A DNA stretch of 64,000 bases from Apiospora phragmitis. Lineage: Eukaryota; Ascomycota; Sordariomycetes; Amphisphaeriales; Apiosporaceae. The notes under the pieces are model-generated. The model was not told where the DNA came from and searched no databases. It saw only the letters and a list, made by a program, of their open reading frames with translations. Position numbers and translations under genes: made by a program. This document shows, in pieces, positions 1 through 11,328 of this stretch (its first letter is position 1; each line of letters starts with the position of its first letter). The DNA is taken from NCBI GenBank assembly GCA_038363925.1, contig JAQQWL010000008.1, forward strand, positions 2,046,001 through 2,110,000. The letters are read 5' to 3'.

Positions 1-477
1 AGATCCTTGCCCGCTCGGCAACGACGATATTAGCCAGTACAGGGTCACCGGTTGCCGTACTTACCCAGCCCATACTCGATCTTGGCATCACAACGTCGAC
101 AAATCTCTCGACCAATAAAGGCCCGTCCAACCTGCAGTGACACATTGTATGGACTTCGAAACTGACTGTGGGCAAGCAAGTGCCGTGAGACTGAAAGCAG
201 ACCATGGGTATTTATTATTGACACTATACGACGACTCCCGGAGAATGTCAGACATTGCGGCCTTGCCGTCTGCCGGAAAATCAAACTCAGCGCATACATA
301 TCATCGGCTGCATCTTTAGAAAAGATGACTGTCCGATGCTGCGGCCCCAAAATTGTACACATGTTGCACGCGTCTGCATACTCATCCACAACCACCGTCC
401 TCTACCTGCTCCCAGTATTGTACTCCAATTTACTGACATAGCCCCAATGACGAAGCTAACTCTTCGATAGAATAATA
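1..477. other. left-edge non-coding stretch, downstream of the Hce2-like gene
   Basis: This is the 3' flank of the minus-strand gene that ends at 478. Small open frames exist on both strands, but none has a recognisable domain, a convincing start or a splice pattern. I see no RNA gene or repeat here. Confidence 0.5.
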
Positions 478-1698
478 TCAGTCATGAATATGGCTAATCC
501 ATAAGTCAATCTGCGCATTGCCTTTCTCGGCTGGGATATTTGGACAGGTATTCGAAAATTGTGCCTCCACACGTACGACATCACCGGGCTTATACTTATT
601 CTGGCAGTGCCACCAGGCACTTGTCAGTGCGTTAATGACGTCAAGGGCCGAGATCCTGCCGCGCGGTCAGTAATGGTTCTATAGCTCTGCAGAGAACCCG
701 AGCCTCTACTTACTGAGCACCGTCCGTACTGCCATCAGGGCGTGCCAGAGAGACACTGCATGTGCTGCTGCGAAGCAACTCGTTGTACATGCCTGCAGGG
801 CCCCAGTCGCTTACGTTCCAATACCCTGGCGTGGAAAGGAGAACCCCCTGCAGACGTTCGCAGTCGCTCCATAGTGGCGATTCGTCGTGGGTTAGGCAGT
901 TGGATGTTCCCTGGCTGCACAACGCTTCATGGGTGGGTGTACCATTCCAGTCATCGGTGAATAGTTTGAGTGGCTTGGCGGCCTCTGAGCGCTTCGTGAT
1001 ACCCTTGTTACGTGAAGATTTGATCGGGGGCATGGGGGGCGGGGCAGGGGTGCCTACTTGGTCGATAATGGCGATGATGATTTCTCCATCATCCATGCCC
1101 GGCCTTGTGTCCGGGCAGTCAGCTGTCCACATTGCACTCACCAGATGTTCACCATTGGGGCCATTGGTACTGCAAACCTGGCTGGAATCCTCAATGAAAG
1201 TACAGGTTTCCAGGGTCCCGATTCTGTTGCACGGTTAATAATGGCTCTACTTGTAAAGAGGTACCAGGATTCTTACCGAGTAGGATCCGTCCAGTTAGTG
1301 TCGTTACGCGCCACAAAGATCTGACATGTGTTCCACCAGCCCAGCAAGTCATATAAGCCTTGACCGTCCCATTGGGTTATATCCCAATAACCAGGTGTCT
1401 CATCAAGGATGTTGATCAACCCCACGCTGAATGTCATCGCGAAATCGCGGGGCAATGAGTCGGAGACTGTTGATGGGGTGTCTTCTTCCGGGGGCATTGA
1501 AACATCCTCGCTATGTGTAGCAAGGAGTTCAGATGGTGGTGCAGCGGCCGCCTTGTCATCCGGAACGAAACTTTCATGGAAGTAGACGGTGGTGACGGTA
1601 CCGTCGCTGCGGGTTACATTGTACTCGACGAAGCCTGGCTTGATCGGCGCAGCGAGGCCAAAGAGGCAGAAGAGAGAAATGATTACGGGGAGAAGCAT
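478..1698 (-). CDS. secreted protein with tandem Hce2-like (ECP2 / necrosis-inducing-factor type) domains
   Basis: Three exons are inferred at 1698-1277, 1169-714 and 655-478. The donors read GTAAGA and GTAAGT, the acceptors CAG, and the joined frame is open for 351 residues. The ATG at 1698 is followed by a hydrophobic signal peptide of about 18 residues ending LAA. The C-terminal half has the Hce2 layout: a Cys pair, an SPxxxDC-like step (ESPLWSDC), GYWNVSDW, a single Cys in STCSVSL, then a WWHC..C tail. A second, diverged copy precedes it (GYWDITQW, NTCQIFV, WTADC) but lacks the first cysteine pair. Hce2 proteins are secreted fungal effectors or antimicrobial-like proteins; that function is inferred from family only. 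No frameshift is needed. The domain name rests on motif spacing seen by eye, so an unrelated secreted Cys protein remains possible. Confidence 0.6.
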
Positions 1699-2659
1699 GA
1701 TGGGCCAGTCAGGAGATGGTCGGGTGTCCTGCAAGTCGCCTAGGAGTGTTTAGTGAAGGGCGACCTGTCTTGCAAATGCGTACGGGGTCGGTGGGAGACT
1801 GAGCAGAGAGAATTGCTTCAGTGGGTGTTGGTTGTCAGGTGAGGTCTGGCAGGAGAATGTGTGATGGGAAGACAATATCAACACTCAAGTCCAGAATTCA
1901 AAGAGTGCATTTATTACTTCTGCGGCCATGTGAATACAAGCAGGGACGCAGAGCATGTCTGTCGCAAGTGATGCGTGTTGAGGCAAATGTGATCTTACTC
2001 AGGGGTCATGGCAGTTGCTGTGCGTTGGTACTCGAAACCCATCGTTCAATGGAGGCAGGTATGCACCGGGTTGGACGAAATAAGTCATCTTGATAATTTC
2101 TATCTATCGACTACGACGCATGGCTCTGCCGTCGCTTCACAGCGCCGCGCCTGCTTATGTTCCGATATGTCTGATCGTGTGGCGGACTGAGCAAGCTGAA
2201 AGCATGATGTGCTACTGCAGCTTTCTTCAATTCCATTTTTTCCTGTTGCGGCACCAATATTATATAGTGTAGTAGTGTAAGTCCTACACCATCATCATGA
2301 TACAAGGGTGCTTGAGCATGTCAGTCAAGATCTCCCAGTTGAGTAAGGAGGTATCACGAAGTATCAATCAATCGACGACGTGCCGTGACGGGACCTGGCG
2401 GGGGTTGGTTGTCGTGAAGGTAAAGCCACAGCGAGGCGCACGCACAAGACAAGGGGGCGCCTGCCACATTCGCTGCGTGCCGTGCCGCGCAGTGTGTTCC
2501 CCAAGCAGTTATGTACCATCCCTCGATGAAGCATGCAGTCACCCAAATGAGGACCCTGGGGGAACACACGGCCAGTACTGTCGTAGCGGCAATGGCGTAA
2601 CACAGATTGGTTGCTTTCACCCGGCAGTCTCATTCCCGATGATCGACAGTTTTTCGCCT

Positions 2660-2682
2660 GGGGGGGGGGAGGGGGGGGGGGG
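2660..2682 (+). repeat. long guanine homopolymer pair
   Basis: Ten G, one A, then twelve G in a row. A second run of 13 G lies at 6179-6191. Such runs can form G-quadruplexes and are also where sequence length is least reliable. Confidence 0.8.
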
Positions 2683-5600
2683 CTTTCTGCATGCTGTTGC
2701 TTTTCGGATCTGCCTGCCAAGGAGGGGAACGCACTCGCAGGGGGGGTCGTAGAGGGAACTTGTGGGACGCACCGGGAAATACAATTGATGGAAGGAAGGA
2801 TTCAGACAGACAGGCGGGCAGGCAAAACGGGCGTTATTTTCACTTCAATTCTGGGCAGCGACTTAATTCATGGTATTAGGTACCGCTAAACCCTCCCGGT
2901 AGAGGAAAAGGACCCCTGGTAAGCTTAGCGAAGGCTTGGTTTTTGCTTGTATGTACTTGCGAAAGGGCCATCTTGGGCACCGGCACTCTTCTCGCTGCAG
3001 ATGCAATGCAAATCTGACGATGAGGATTATGTCAAGAGGGCGTACTATCTGGAATGTGCCCACGGATCGTGGAGTCCCAAAGTTGGTCATGCAGCTGTGA
3101 CTGTGTCTGTGACTTGTTGGAGTTTTTTTTATTGTTGACCGACAAATCGTAATGTTAAACCCCCCGCGCGACAGCCAGCTGTGCGTGGGTCGTTTGGGAA
3201 CTTTGGCGACGGCGCTGGGCACTAGCACCTGCGGATGCTGCAATGCAGATGCCCCCCACCCATCAATGTAAGCACTCTCCGGTTCAAAGTGCTCGGACTC
3301 GGGTTGGGCCACCTGCCAGCAGCAGCAGCAACGACAGCAGCAGTGCGTTGGTTACACCACAGCATCTGACCATCTCGGCGATTCTCCAGGCAGGGTGGCT
3401 GGTAGATTGTCCCCCTCCGGAAGGTATCACGTACATGTTCTCGAACGAATCCGGCCTGGTCTAGAAACCGCTATTTCTTCTAGAAGGAGTGTGTGTCTGT
3501 ATGTTGATTTGATGTTACCTGTTAAATATTACTGGTAGTACCCTAAAGTAGGCAAGCGCGTAGCTGTCTTGTATGTGTATGTGTGTGTGAATACTACACC
3601 GTCTCTCTCGTTTCTCTCTCGCTTTCCCCCAAGCATTTCCCCCAGTAGACCAAAAGAGAGAGGGAGGACGGTGCAGGAGGTATGTGGGAAATGTAAGCTA
3701 ATGGAGTGAGGATGGAGAAGCGTAGTATAAGCCCTTGTAAATGGAGTCCGGAATAGAATATATCCATGATCTTTTGACCTGACCGCGCCAACGCCTGAAA
3801 AAGGACGACCAGACCAACGCCCGCTGATAAATAGTGTGAATTGAACCAGAGCAAATCAAAAAGGTTTGGGTATCCCAATGCGCCCCCCATCATGAAAATG
3901 CATCGCGACCTGATTGTCACGCAAGCATCTCGTTTCCCATGATCGACACGGCAGCCCGACTCTGGGTGAAGTCGAGGGGCTCGTGGCCGAAAGACGTTAC
4001 GACACGCACCGCCAGCATCCGCGAATGGAGCACCCGTTCCGTTAGGCTCATTCACTTCTTGCCGAGATGCGTTCGACCATGGCTGTGGTATGGTGGGTGG
4101 TGAAGAGTACGCGACCCCTTATCTCAATGAGAAGTAAACACCGTGCCCAGCCTGAGAGAGTGTCGTAGTTGGAGATGACGACTCTCCCGTGCTTCTTCTA
4201 TCCGAATCCGAAATGTAAAAAGTGTGTATGTAATCATCCCAATGTGGCCATCATGGTAGAGTAGGTGGCCTCGTTTCGTTGAGGTATCAGCGACACGGTT
4301 CTCTGGAAGAGAGAGAGAGACGGTGCGCTAGGCGAAGCAGAAAAGAGTTTGTGGTGTCGTCTAGTGTGTGAAGAAGCCGATGATTCAGAGTTGAGTATCC
4401 TTGGTGGGAGGTTCGACCTTGTTGGTAGGATGGCAATACCAGCAGCACGACGACGAGTATTCCGTCTTGCAGATCTGGCAAACGTGTGTATGCATAATGG
4501 CGGTGTGTGTAGGTGTGTGTGTGTGAGATGAACGAGGGTAAGACAACAACGAGGGACGTGAAGGTAAAGAGGGTTGTGAGAGAGAGTGGTGGTAGTTATG
4601 ATGAGGGTGCCAGCCACAAGAGGAGTAGTCAAAAGGAGGATGCGACTAGGGATGGTTTTAAACGATAGGACTTTCCGTTGGATCTTTGTTCGGGCAGAAA
4701 CAAAATATCGTGGTACGGTAGATATTTGGATCAGGGGAACAGGGGGATCGCCAGCGAGCTCAGGATAGGGACCTCGCCGCCCATAAGTAAAAATCGGCTT
4801 TTGCTTTTGCCAGTGCGGGGTGTATGGTGTGCCTGTTCCAAACGCTTGACCACCCAGCCTGAGCACAGAGACCTCCTGTTTGCTGTGACTATCAAAAAAA
4901 GGCACCATCGTGAAAAGCCACTAATGCATCCATATCGCCCTTGGGGGGTCCCTGGAGCTGCCTTGCTGGAAACTCCACAGCATGGGCGATTTTGGTTGAT
5001 GAGGTCGTCTCCGATTCGATAGTCGCTAACCTCCGCCAGCGCGTGTGGGCGGATCCGCTAGTCCTGGCTTCCGGTAAGACGTGTCGTGTCCCGTTAAAAA
5101 TAAGACACCCTCCCACACTGGCGAAGGCAGGAAGAAAAAGAAAAAAAGCAAGCGACATTTCTCACACCACATCTGCATAGGAAATTGAATCCCACGCCAG
5201 ACCACACAACCCACGCGTTTCACGTGGAGCCGAGAGAGTGCCACAGCCGGGCGTGGCTGCGTGGGATGGCCCTGGTTCAGCTATTCTCCATGTGCCGTGG
5301 CCAATCCTGGCTGAATCTACGGCCTCGTAGAGTCCCGTCGGACGCAGACATGACTCTCCCAATTCCTCGTGTGCTCGTATCCCGAAAGATGAGCGACTTC
5401 ATTTACCTGGTTGACTGCGTTTTGCGCGTCCAATGCCGCCCTGTTGGCTTGTTGCTGGGCCGTGCTGGAGGCTTTGGAGGGTTTGGTTAATTAGGATCCG
5501 TCGTGAATGGCCGGATGTGGTGGTATTTTAGGGGTCCACCCAGCGCTAAAGGTCGCAGCCGCCAAGCCAATATTTGGTTCCGCTTTGAGAAAGTCTGTCC

Positions 5601-6178
5601 GTTAGGTAGGGCCAGAGAGAGACGAATGAATCACCGTTGGCTGCAGTGCAGAGCTTCAGGAAGGAAGAGCTGTAGTTGTCGCATAGAGCTTCTACGGCCT
5701 TCCGGGATGCTCGATGCTGACATGGTGCATGGATGGCCGAAGATGCCTGATCGAACGGGTGATGAGAGTGCCCTGGCCGGCTCCATCCTGTCTCCTCCTC
5801 CAAGGCCGAAGTGATGTTGAAGCCCAGCTACATACCACCACATCTACATGCAACTACATGATCCTCGTGCATCAAACCCCACCGCGCCGATGCGATGCTA
5901 TGCTGGGGATTTACGGATGATCAGAGCATGATATCGTGGCTCGGGAGCCTAGCTCAGGTGGGAGATGGTCTGGTAGCATTAAAGCGACGTCAATGCCACC
6001 CCTCTGTCGGTTTAGGTTTGAAAGAGATGCGTGCGCCTCGACCAAGTCCCTGGGTCGCATATAGCAGGTTTCGCTCGAGATATCCCTACGGGCACGCGGG
6101 TTGACGCCATGGCTAATTTCAAATATCGATAAATAATCAAGCTGCACCCGTCGCGAATTTCGACTTGGAATTGGCTCC

Positions 6179-6191
6179 GGGGGGGGGGGGG
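6179..6191 (+). repeat. 13-base guanine homopolymer
   Basis: An uninterrupted G run in intergenic DNA about 1.1 kb from the 3' end of the aldo/keto reductase gene. It has no coding context. Confidence 0.8.
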
Positions 6192-7270
6192 TCTGTGTAC
6201 TGCTTAACCGTACATACCCGTACCGTACTGTACTTTGGCCAGCGCTTCGCATTTCGGCCGGCCGGCCTTTAGTGCTGACGACGCTGCGCGAAAGAGAGAG
6301 AGAAATCCTAGGTGAACAGTCGGTCCGTCGAGCCCACTGTTAATGAGAAATCACCCTCTAAAAGTTGGGGTTCCTGCTGGCTGTAGTAATGCCGCCCGAG
6401 TCAACCATGACGATCACGGCCTCAACAGCCCACAAGTGACAGCACAAATCAGCGAGTCCATTGCAACTACAGCAAGGCTCGGCGACAATTAACCTGCCCA
6501 AGGCCGAGTGGCTCTACTTCTTTTTTCTACCCGAGCTGCCGGCCACCTACCCCTACCGCCTGTCCAGCCGAGGGCGTCCAACGGTTCCATGCCACAATGG
6601 TCACCGTGCCACATGGTTATTTTCATCCTATGGTTCTACGTCGTCATAAGGCATTGAGATCGGTTATTAGTCCACGATAAATTACTTGTGATGCGAGGCT
6701 GGACTTTGGGTGTCGGAGCACTTGGTCCTTATAGATTTCGGGTTTCTAATTTAAGGGTAATCAAGTGCAACGGTTACGACAGCAAATGAAAGGCTAGCCG
6801 ATAGGCGATTCAAAAGGTAAAAAGGCCAAAGAAAAAAACCACGAGATTGTGTTCAGCGTTCAGGCGCTGTTCACCAGCCCCAAACCAGCGTGTGGGGCTT
6901 GGCTTGGGTGGATAGAGCCTTAACGAGTGCCGTCTTTAGCCAGTAATCACCCGGGAATTTCGGAGCCAGGAAAATTATCAGAGATTAAAAAAGAAATCCC
7001 ACGATTCCCTCAACCTCCTTTCGAATCAAACTCCCATTCCAAATGACCAAATGACGTCTACGCCTTAATACTTCCTTGACTTGAAATTCGCTGCGATAAT
7101 CACTCATTCTCATGATGCCTGAAAGTTTTTGGTCTAATGTCATTATTCATTATTTACGTTAATGCTGTTGGCTGCGTCGCGTTCGAAGAAAAAAAAGCCG
7201 ACGCCATCCAGTAGTATCTCAACTGGTCACAATCTAGTGCGCAGCTATCGGGTCCCGGCGTGACAATCGC

Positions 7271-8263
7271 TTAAGCGGCGGCGGTGCCCGCCTCGACCGA
7301 CTCCTCCGGCCACACGTTGTAACCGAAAGTGTCCTTCATGTTGACGAATCGAGTGTGACGGCCCTTGGCCACACCGTTGACCGCCTCGAAGTCGGCATCC
7401 GAAAGCTCGGGGATCTGGAAGTTGCTCTCAATACGCGACGGGGTAGAGCTCTTGGGGAGCACGACGTAGCCGCGACGGAGGCCCCAGGCCAGGATAACCT
7501 GGGCAAGCGTGTGTCCGCTGCGGTCGGCCACCTCGTTCAGCGTCTTGTCGGTGCGGACCTTCTCGCCGGTGGTGGGGACCTGATCCTGCGAACCAAGCGG
7601 GGAGTAGGCGGCGGGAAGAATGTCGTTCTCCTGGCAGAACTTGACGAGTGCCTCGTTCGGCAGGAAGGGGTGGATCTCGATCTGGTTGACGGTCGGCTTG
7701 ATCTTGGCGAAGGACAACAACTTCTTAAGGCCCTCGATGGTCCAGTTGGAGACACCGATGGCACGGGTCTTGCCGCTCTCTTGGAGCTCCTCCATGGCCC
7801 GCCATGTCGGCTCAGGGTTCTCAGTCAGCTCCTTCTTGATGATGTACTTCCCGTCGGCACCAATCTTGGGCATGTACTTGTCATCCTTCTCGGCGGCGAT
7901 GGGCCAGTGGACCAGGAAGAGGTCGATGTAGTCCAGGCCGAACTTCTCAAGCGAGTTGTTGAGCGACCATTTGACCTCCTCGGGCTCGTGGAGGTGGTTC
8001 CAGACCTTGGTGCAGATGAAGATGTCGGAGCGCTTGACGGAGGGGTTCTCCTTGAGGAAGTCGCGGACAGCCTCGCCGACCTCGGCCTCGTTCTGGTAGA
8101 ACCAGGCGCAGTCCAGGTTCCTGTAGCCCACCTTGAGGGCGCAAGTGACGGCCTTGTAGGTCTCGCCGGCCGAACCCTCGCTGGCGAAGGTGCCGAAGCC
8201 GAGGCCGGGGATTTCCACGCCGTTGTTCAGCTTGAACGTCTTCTGGGAGGCGGCGGTCGTCAT
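7271..8263 (-). CDS. gld2: NADP(H)-dependent aldo/keto reductase, glycerol dehydrogenase GLD2-like
   Basis: An intronless, intact frame of 330 residues, the normal length for a single-domain AKR (TIM barrel). The AKR tetrad is visible: Asp51 and Tyr56 in LDCAWFYQNE, Lys86 in CTKVW, His119 in LVHWP. Also present are the GVSNW strand and the PKSSTPSRIESNF cofactor-binding segment near the C-terminus. Overall wording is close to fungal GLD2/GCY1-type enzymes, which interconvert glycerol and dihydroxyacetone or reduce L-glyceraldehyde in the cytosol. The symbol is by similarity; a xylose-reductase-like AKR is the main alternative. The start has good context (GCCAACATG). C-rich stress-element-like motifs (AGGGGG, CCCCTT) lie upstream at about 8412 and 8613, so osmotic regulation is possible but unproven. 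This gene shows no indel, unlike several neighbours. Confidence 0.9.
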   Translation of the reverse strand: MTTAASQKTFKLNNGVEIPGLGFGTFASEGSAGETYKAVTCALKVGYRNLDCAWFYQNEAEVGEAVRDFLKENPSVKRSDIFICTKVWNHLHEPEEVKWSLNNSLEKFGLDYIDLFLVHWPIAAEKDDKYMPKIGADGKYIIKKELTENPEPTWRAMEELQESGKTRAIGVSNWTIEGLKKLLSFAKIKPTVNQIEIHPFLPNEALVKFCQENDILPAAYSPLGSQDQVPTTGEKVRTDKTLNEVADRSGHTLAQVILAWGLRRGYVVLPKSSTPSRIESNFQIPELSDADFEAVNGVAKGRHTRFVNMKDTFGYNVWPEESVEAGTAAA

Positions 8264-9860
8264 GTTGGCTGTGATGTGTGTGTATGTGCTTTCGACTGTG
8301 GGTGGGTAGGTATTGGGCTGTAAGGTAAGAGCTGGTGTGTCAGATTCTCGGGAATGGAGTCAAAAAGATACAAATTGGAATAATCAAAGACTATCTGCAA
8401 CCTGGCAATAGAGGGGGAGGATCGGCCGGTCAAAAGGATTTACTTCACGGCTCGGTAACGGAGAAACATTACATCATATCCAGAGAGGCGGTTACCGTAC
8501 GATGCGAAAACTCTTATGTCGTGAGACTATTGTCGATGGAGGGGTCGCCGTGGGGCTCCTGACGCAGTGTGTCGTCGTTTCTTCTTGATTCGAATCCAAG
8601 ATGAAGTGGGCCCCCCTTAGGCAGTAACACTTGACTAACGGACCACTTTATCTCGTGCCAACTACAGTAAGTCCTACTGTCCTACTGTACCTATGTACCG
8701 GGCGCATGATCGAAACCGCCTTCTGATTTGCTGTGATGCTCTGCGCCTCTCTCACCGCGAGTCAAGGGACTCTAAGAATACATGCTGGCGAGGTATCCCT
8801 AGCGCAGCGCATCGTCAAGCTTTTCAAAGCTTAAACGCTAGGATCAGCGCTTGTCACCGCCCAATCCGGTTAAAGGTGAGGCAAAAGGCTGAGAAAGCCT
8901 TGCATCGCGCAGGGTCTTTCCAGTGCCAGGGGCCTCGCAGGCTGGCAACTGGCAGGGCTTTCGCATGGCCAAGATCGACGCCAGTCAAGCCAGCACGGCA
9001 CAACCCCCACCGGCCAAGCGCACTAATGGACATGCCGCCGAATGATGTCACATAAACGGAGCCTCTGCATCAACACATCCGGAATCATCCTCACGGCGGA
9101 GTAGATTCGGTGGGCCCGGTGGCCTAACCACGGCTTCTTCTCGGACGCCAAATCCTTATCGTCTCAACAGTCGCTTGCCGTAGAGCCGTATGCCTGCAAT
9201 AGCCTGCCATTGCCATGCCTGCCTGCTCCTGATAGCAGGTGGTGCACTGCTAGTCGCTACAGCCACCATACACGGCTGCTGGCTAGCTGCCAGCTGGCCT
9301 ACTGGCCTGCCCTCTCCCTCCAGTTCGTTCGAGTCAAAACGCTATCACAACGTGGTCGTTTCAGGGTCCTGGCCAGTACCCTGCCACTAGTTATTCTTGG
9401 TTCAAGCGCGAGATCCGCCCCAGCCAGCCCTCGATATGGAGTCTCCGTGATCACTCAATGTTGGGGCACGGCGAGGAGGAATCTTATCACATCGAAAAAA
9501 GTTACCTGCATACAGTTGCCATGTACCGTGGTACTGTACGGAGTTACAAAGTGGGACGGATGGATGAACGAATTTTATCTCGGTCTCAACTAGTACGGCT
9601 TGGAAGTATATTCGGGCAAAGAGAGGTCCTGGCACCTGGTTAACGGAGATGCGTGCAATGTTGCCGTCATAGTGGGAATAAATACCCTTAGCATTCCCCC
9701 GCCTAACGTCAGAAGAGGTTTCAATCATATCGATCTATCATCTTCTCTTCATTCTGCCAGGCCAGTACTTACTCTCTTTCCTCGAACTTCTTCGGACACG
9801 ATCATCCAAACCTAGCCACAGTTTGAACCAACATCTTCATCCTACCCATCCACTCTCACC
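8264..9860. other. intergenic region shared by divergent AKR and HAD genes
   Basis: The two flanking genes are transcribed away from it, so it should hold both promoters. Scattered open frames (for example 8693-9055) show no domain. CT-rich and CA-rich stretches just before 9861 are typical of a fungal 5' UTR. Confidence 0.5.
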
Positions 9861-11328
9861 ATGTCAGCCGCTCAGGATAACGAGGTCAACGTCACCGCTC
9901 CCCCGCCGAGGGCCAAGAGCAGGCCAACGGACACCATGGCTCTCTCGCGATCCCTGGTGAGCAGGACGATGGCCCTATTGAGGTCCCTGCCACGAAGTCT
10001 TCCATCTCCGAGGCTCAGAAGTATATGCACAATCTCAGCATGTCCCCTTCCATGAAGGATCGTCGCGGCTCCCGCAACTCCTTCGGCACATCACTGCCCA
10101 TCCCCAGATCTAAGAGGCAATCCCGTCTCTCCTCGGTGCACTACCCTGCCGATGGCACCGACGGACGCCCTGCGCGTCCGGGTATGCCCCCGATCCAGCC
10201 TACTCGTGCTCTGCTGGCTGCCCAGGTTCAGACCATCGAGACCGAGAAGGTGAAGAAGGCAAAGAACATGGCCTTCGCCTTCGACATTGACGGTGTCTTG
10301 GTCCACGGTGACCGCCTGATCCCCGAGGGCAAGCGCGCTCTGGAGATCCTCAACGGTGACAACGAGCTTGGCATCAAGATCCCCCACATCTTCCTGACCA
10401 ACGGCTCCGGCAAGCCTGAGAAGGCTCGCTGCGAGCAGCTGTCCAAGATCCTCAAGAACCCCGTCAGCACCGAGCAGTTCATTCAGTCCCACACCCCCAT
10501 GAGTGCTCTGGCCGAGTACTACAGCACCGTCCTCGTCGTCGGTGGCGAAGGCTACAAGTGCCGCGAGGTGGCCGAGCAGTACGGCTTCAAGGACATCGTC
10601 GTGCCCAACGACATCGTCGCTTGGGACCCCACCATTGCCCCTACCGAACCTTCACCGAGGAGGAACGCGCCACCTCGCGCCCCCGTGACTTCTCCAAGGT
10701 CAACATCGAGGCCATCATGGTCTACTCCGACTCGCGCGACTACGCCACCGACATGCAGATCATCATGGACCTGCTCCGCAGCGAGAACGGCCGTCTCGGC
10801 ACCATGGCCCAGGACCCCGTCTCGCAGCGCATCCCCATCTACTTCTCCCAGGGTGATATGCTGTGCCCCACCGAGTACTGGACTCCCCGTATGTCCCAGG
10901 GTACCTTCCGCATTGGCTTCGAGGCCATGTACAAGGCCGTGACGGGCGCGGACCTGGAGCGTGTCGTGTACGGCAAGCCCGAGCTGGCGACGTACAAGTA
11001 CGCCGACGAGGTGATCACGTCGTGGATGGAGCAGCTGCACGGCGAGGAGAAGCTTCCCGAGAACATTTACATGGTCGGCGACAACCCGGCGTCGGACATC
11101 ATCGGCGGCAACATGTACGGCTGGAACACGTGCCTGGTCCGCACCGGCGTCTTTCAGGGCGGCGACAACGACGAGAACAACCCGGCCAACTTTGGCGTCT
11201 TCGCCAACGTGCTCGAGGCCGTCCAGACGGCGCTGCGGAAGGAGCTCGGCGACGACTTCAAGATGGAGTTCGACGAGACCATCAACCCCGTGCAGGGCGA
11301 CAAGGACGACTCGGCGGCGATCATGTAA
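9861..11328 (+). CDS. HAD-superfamily IIA hydrolase, CECR5/HDHD5 (yeast YKR070W) type; two apparent 1-nt deletions
   Basis: About 489 codons if two single-base gaps are allowed. HAD motif I is DIDGVL, motif II lies in LTNGSG, motif III is the Lys of YGKPE, and motif IV is GDNPASD. The cap segment is of IIA type. These proteins are predicted phosphatases; the yeast relative is mitochondrial. The N-terminal 130 residues are low complexity. The frame breaks at a five-C run (9900-9904) and at a four-C run (10638-10641). One extra C at each would join the frames so that ATG 9861, the N-terminal extension and all HAD motifs become continuous. Because both breaks sit in C runs and everything else is conserved, sequence error is likelier than gene death. 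It ends 'TCATGTAA' at 11328. Confidence 0.8.

Larger units (their letters stand above)
1699..7270. other. 5.6 kb intergenic region, no supported gene
   Basis: Open frames here are short, overlapping and rich in Ser/Thr/His/Pro from simple repeats. The longest is a 224-residue minus-strand frame at 4234-4908 with no domain. The region holds two long G runs, GA/GT-rich microsatellite tracts around 3570-3670 and 4300-4620, and AT-rich stretches at 6950-7200. It may contain UTRs or an untranslated RNA. I see no tRNA, rRNA or transposon ends. Confidence 0.5.

Noticed and set aside
4234..4908. 224-codon minus-strand open frame
   Set aside because: Composition comes from GT/GA microsatellites (long Thr/His/Leu/Ser stretches). 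No domain, no splice partner, no conserved wording.
7355..8323. 322-codon plus-strand frame opposite the aldo/keto reductase
   Set aside because: A Leu/Gly/Val-rich shadow produced by the codon bias of the real gene on the other strand.
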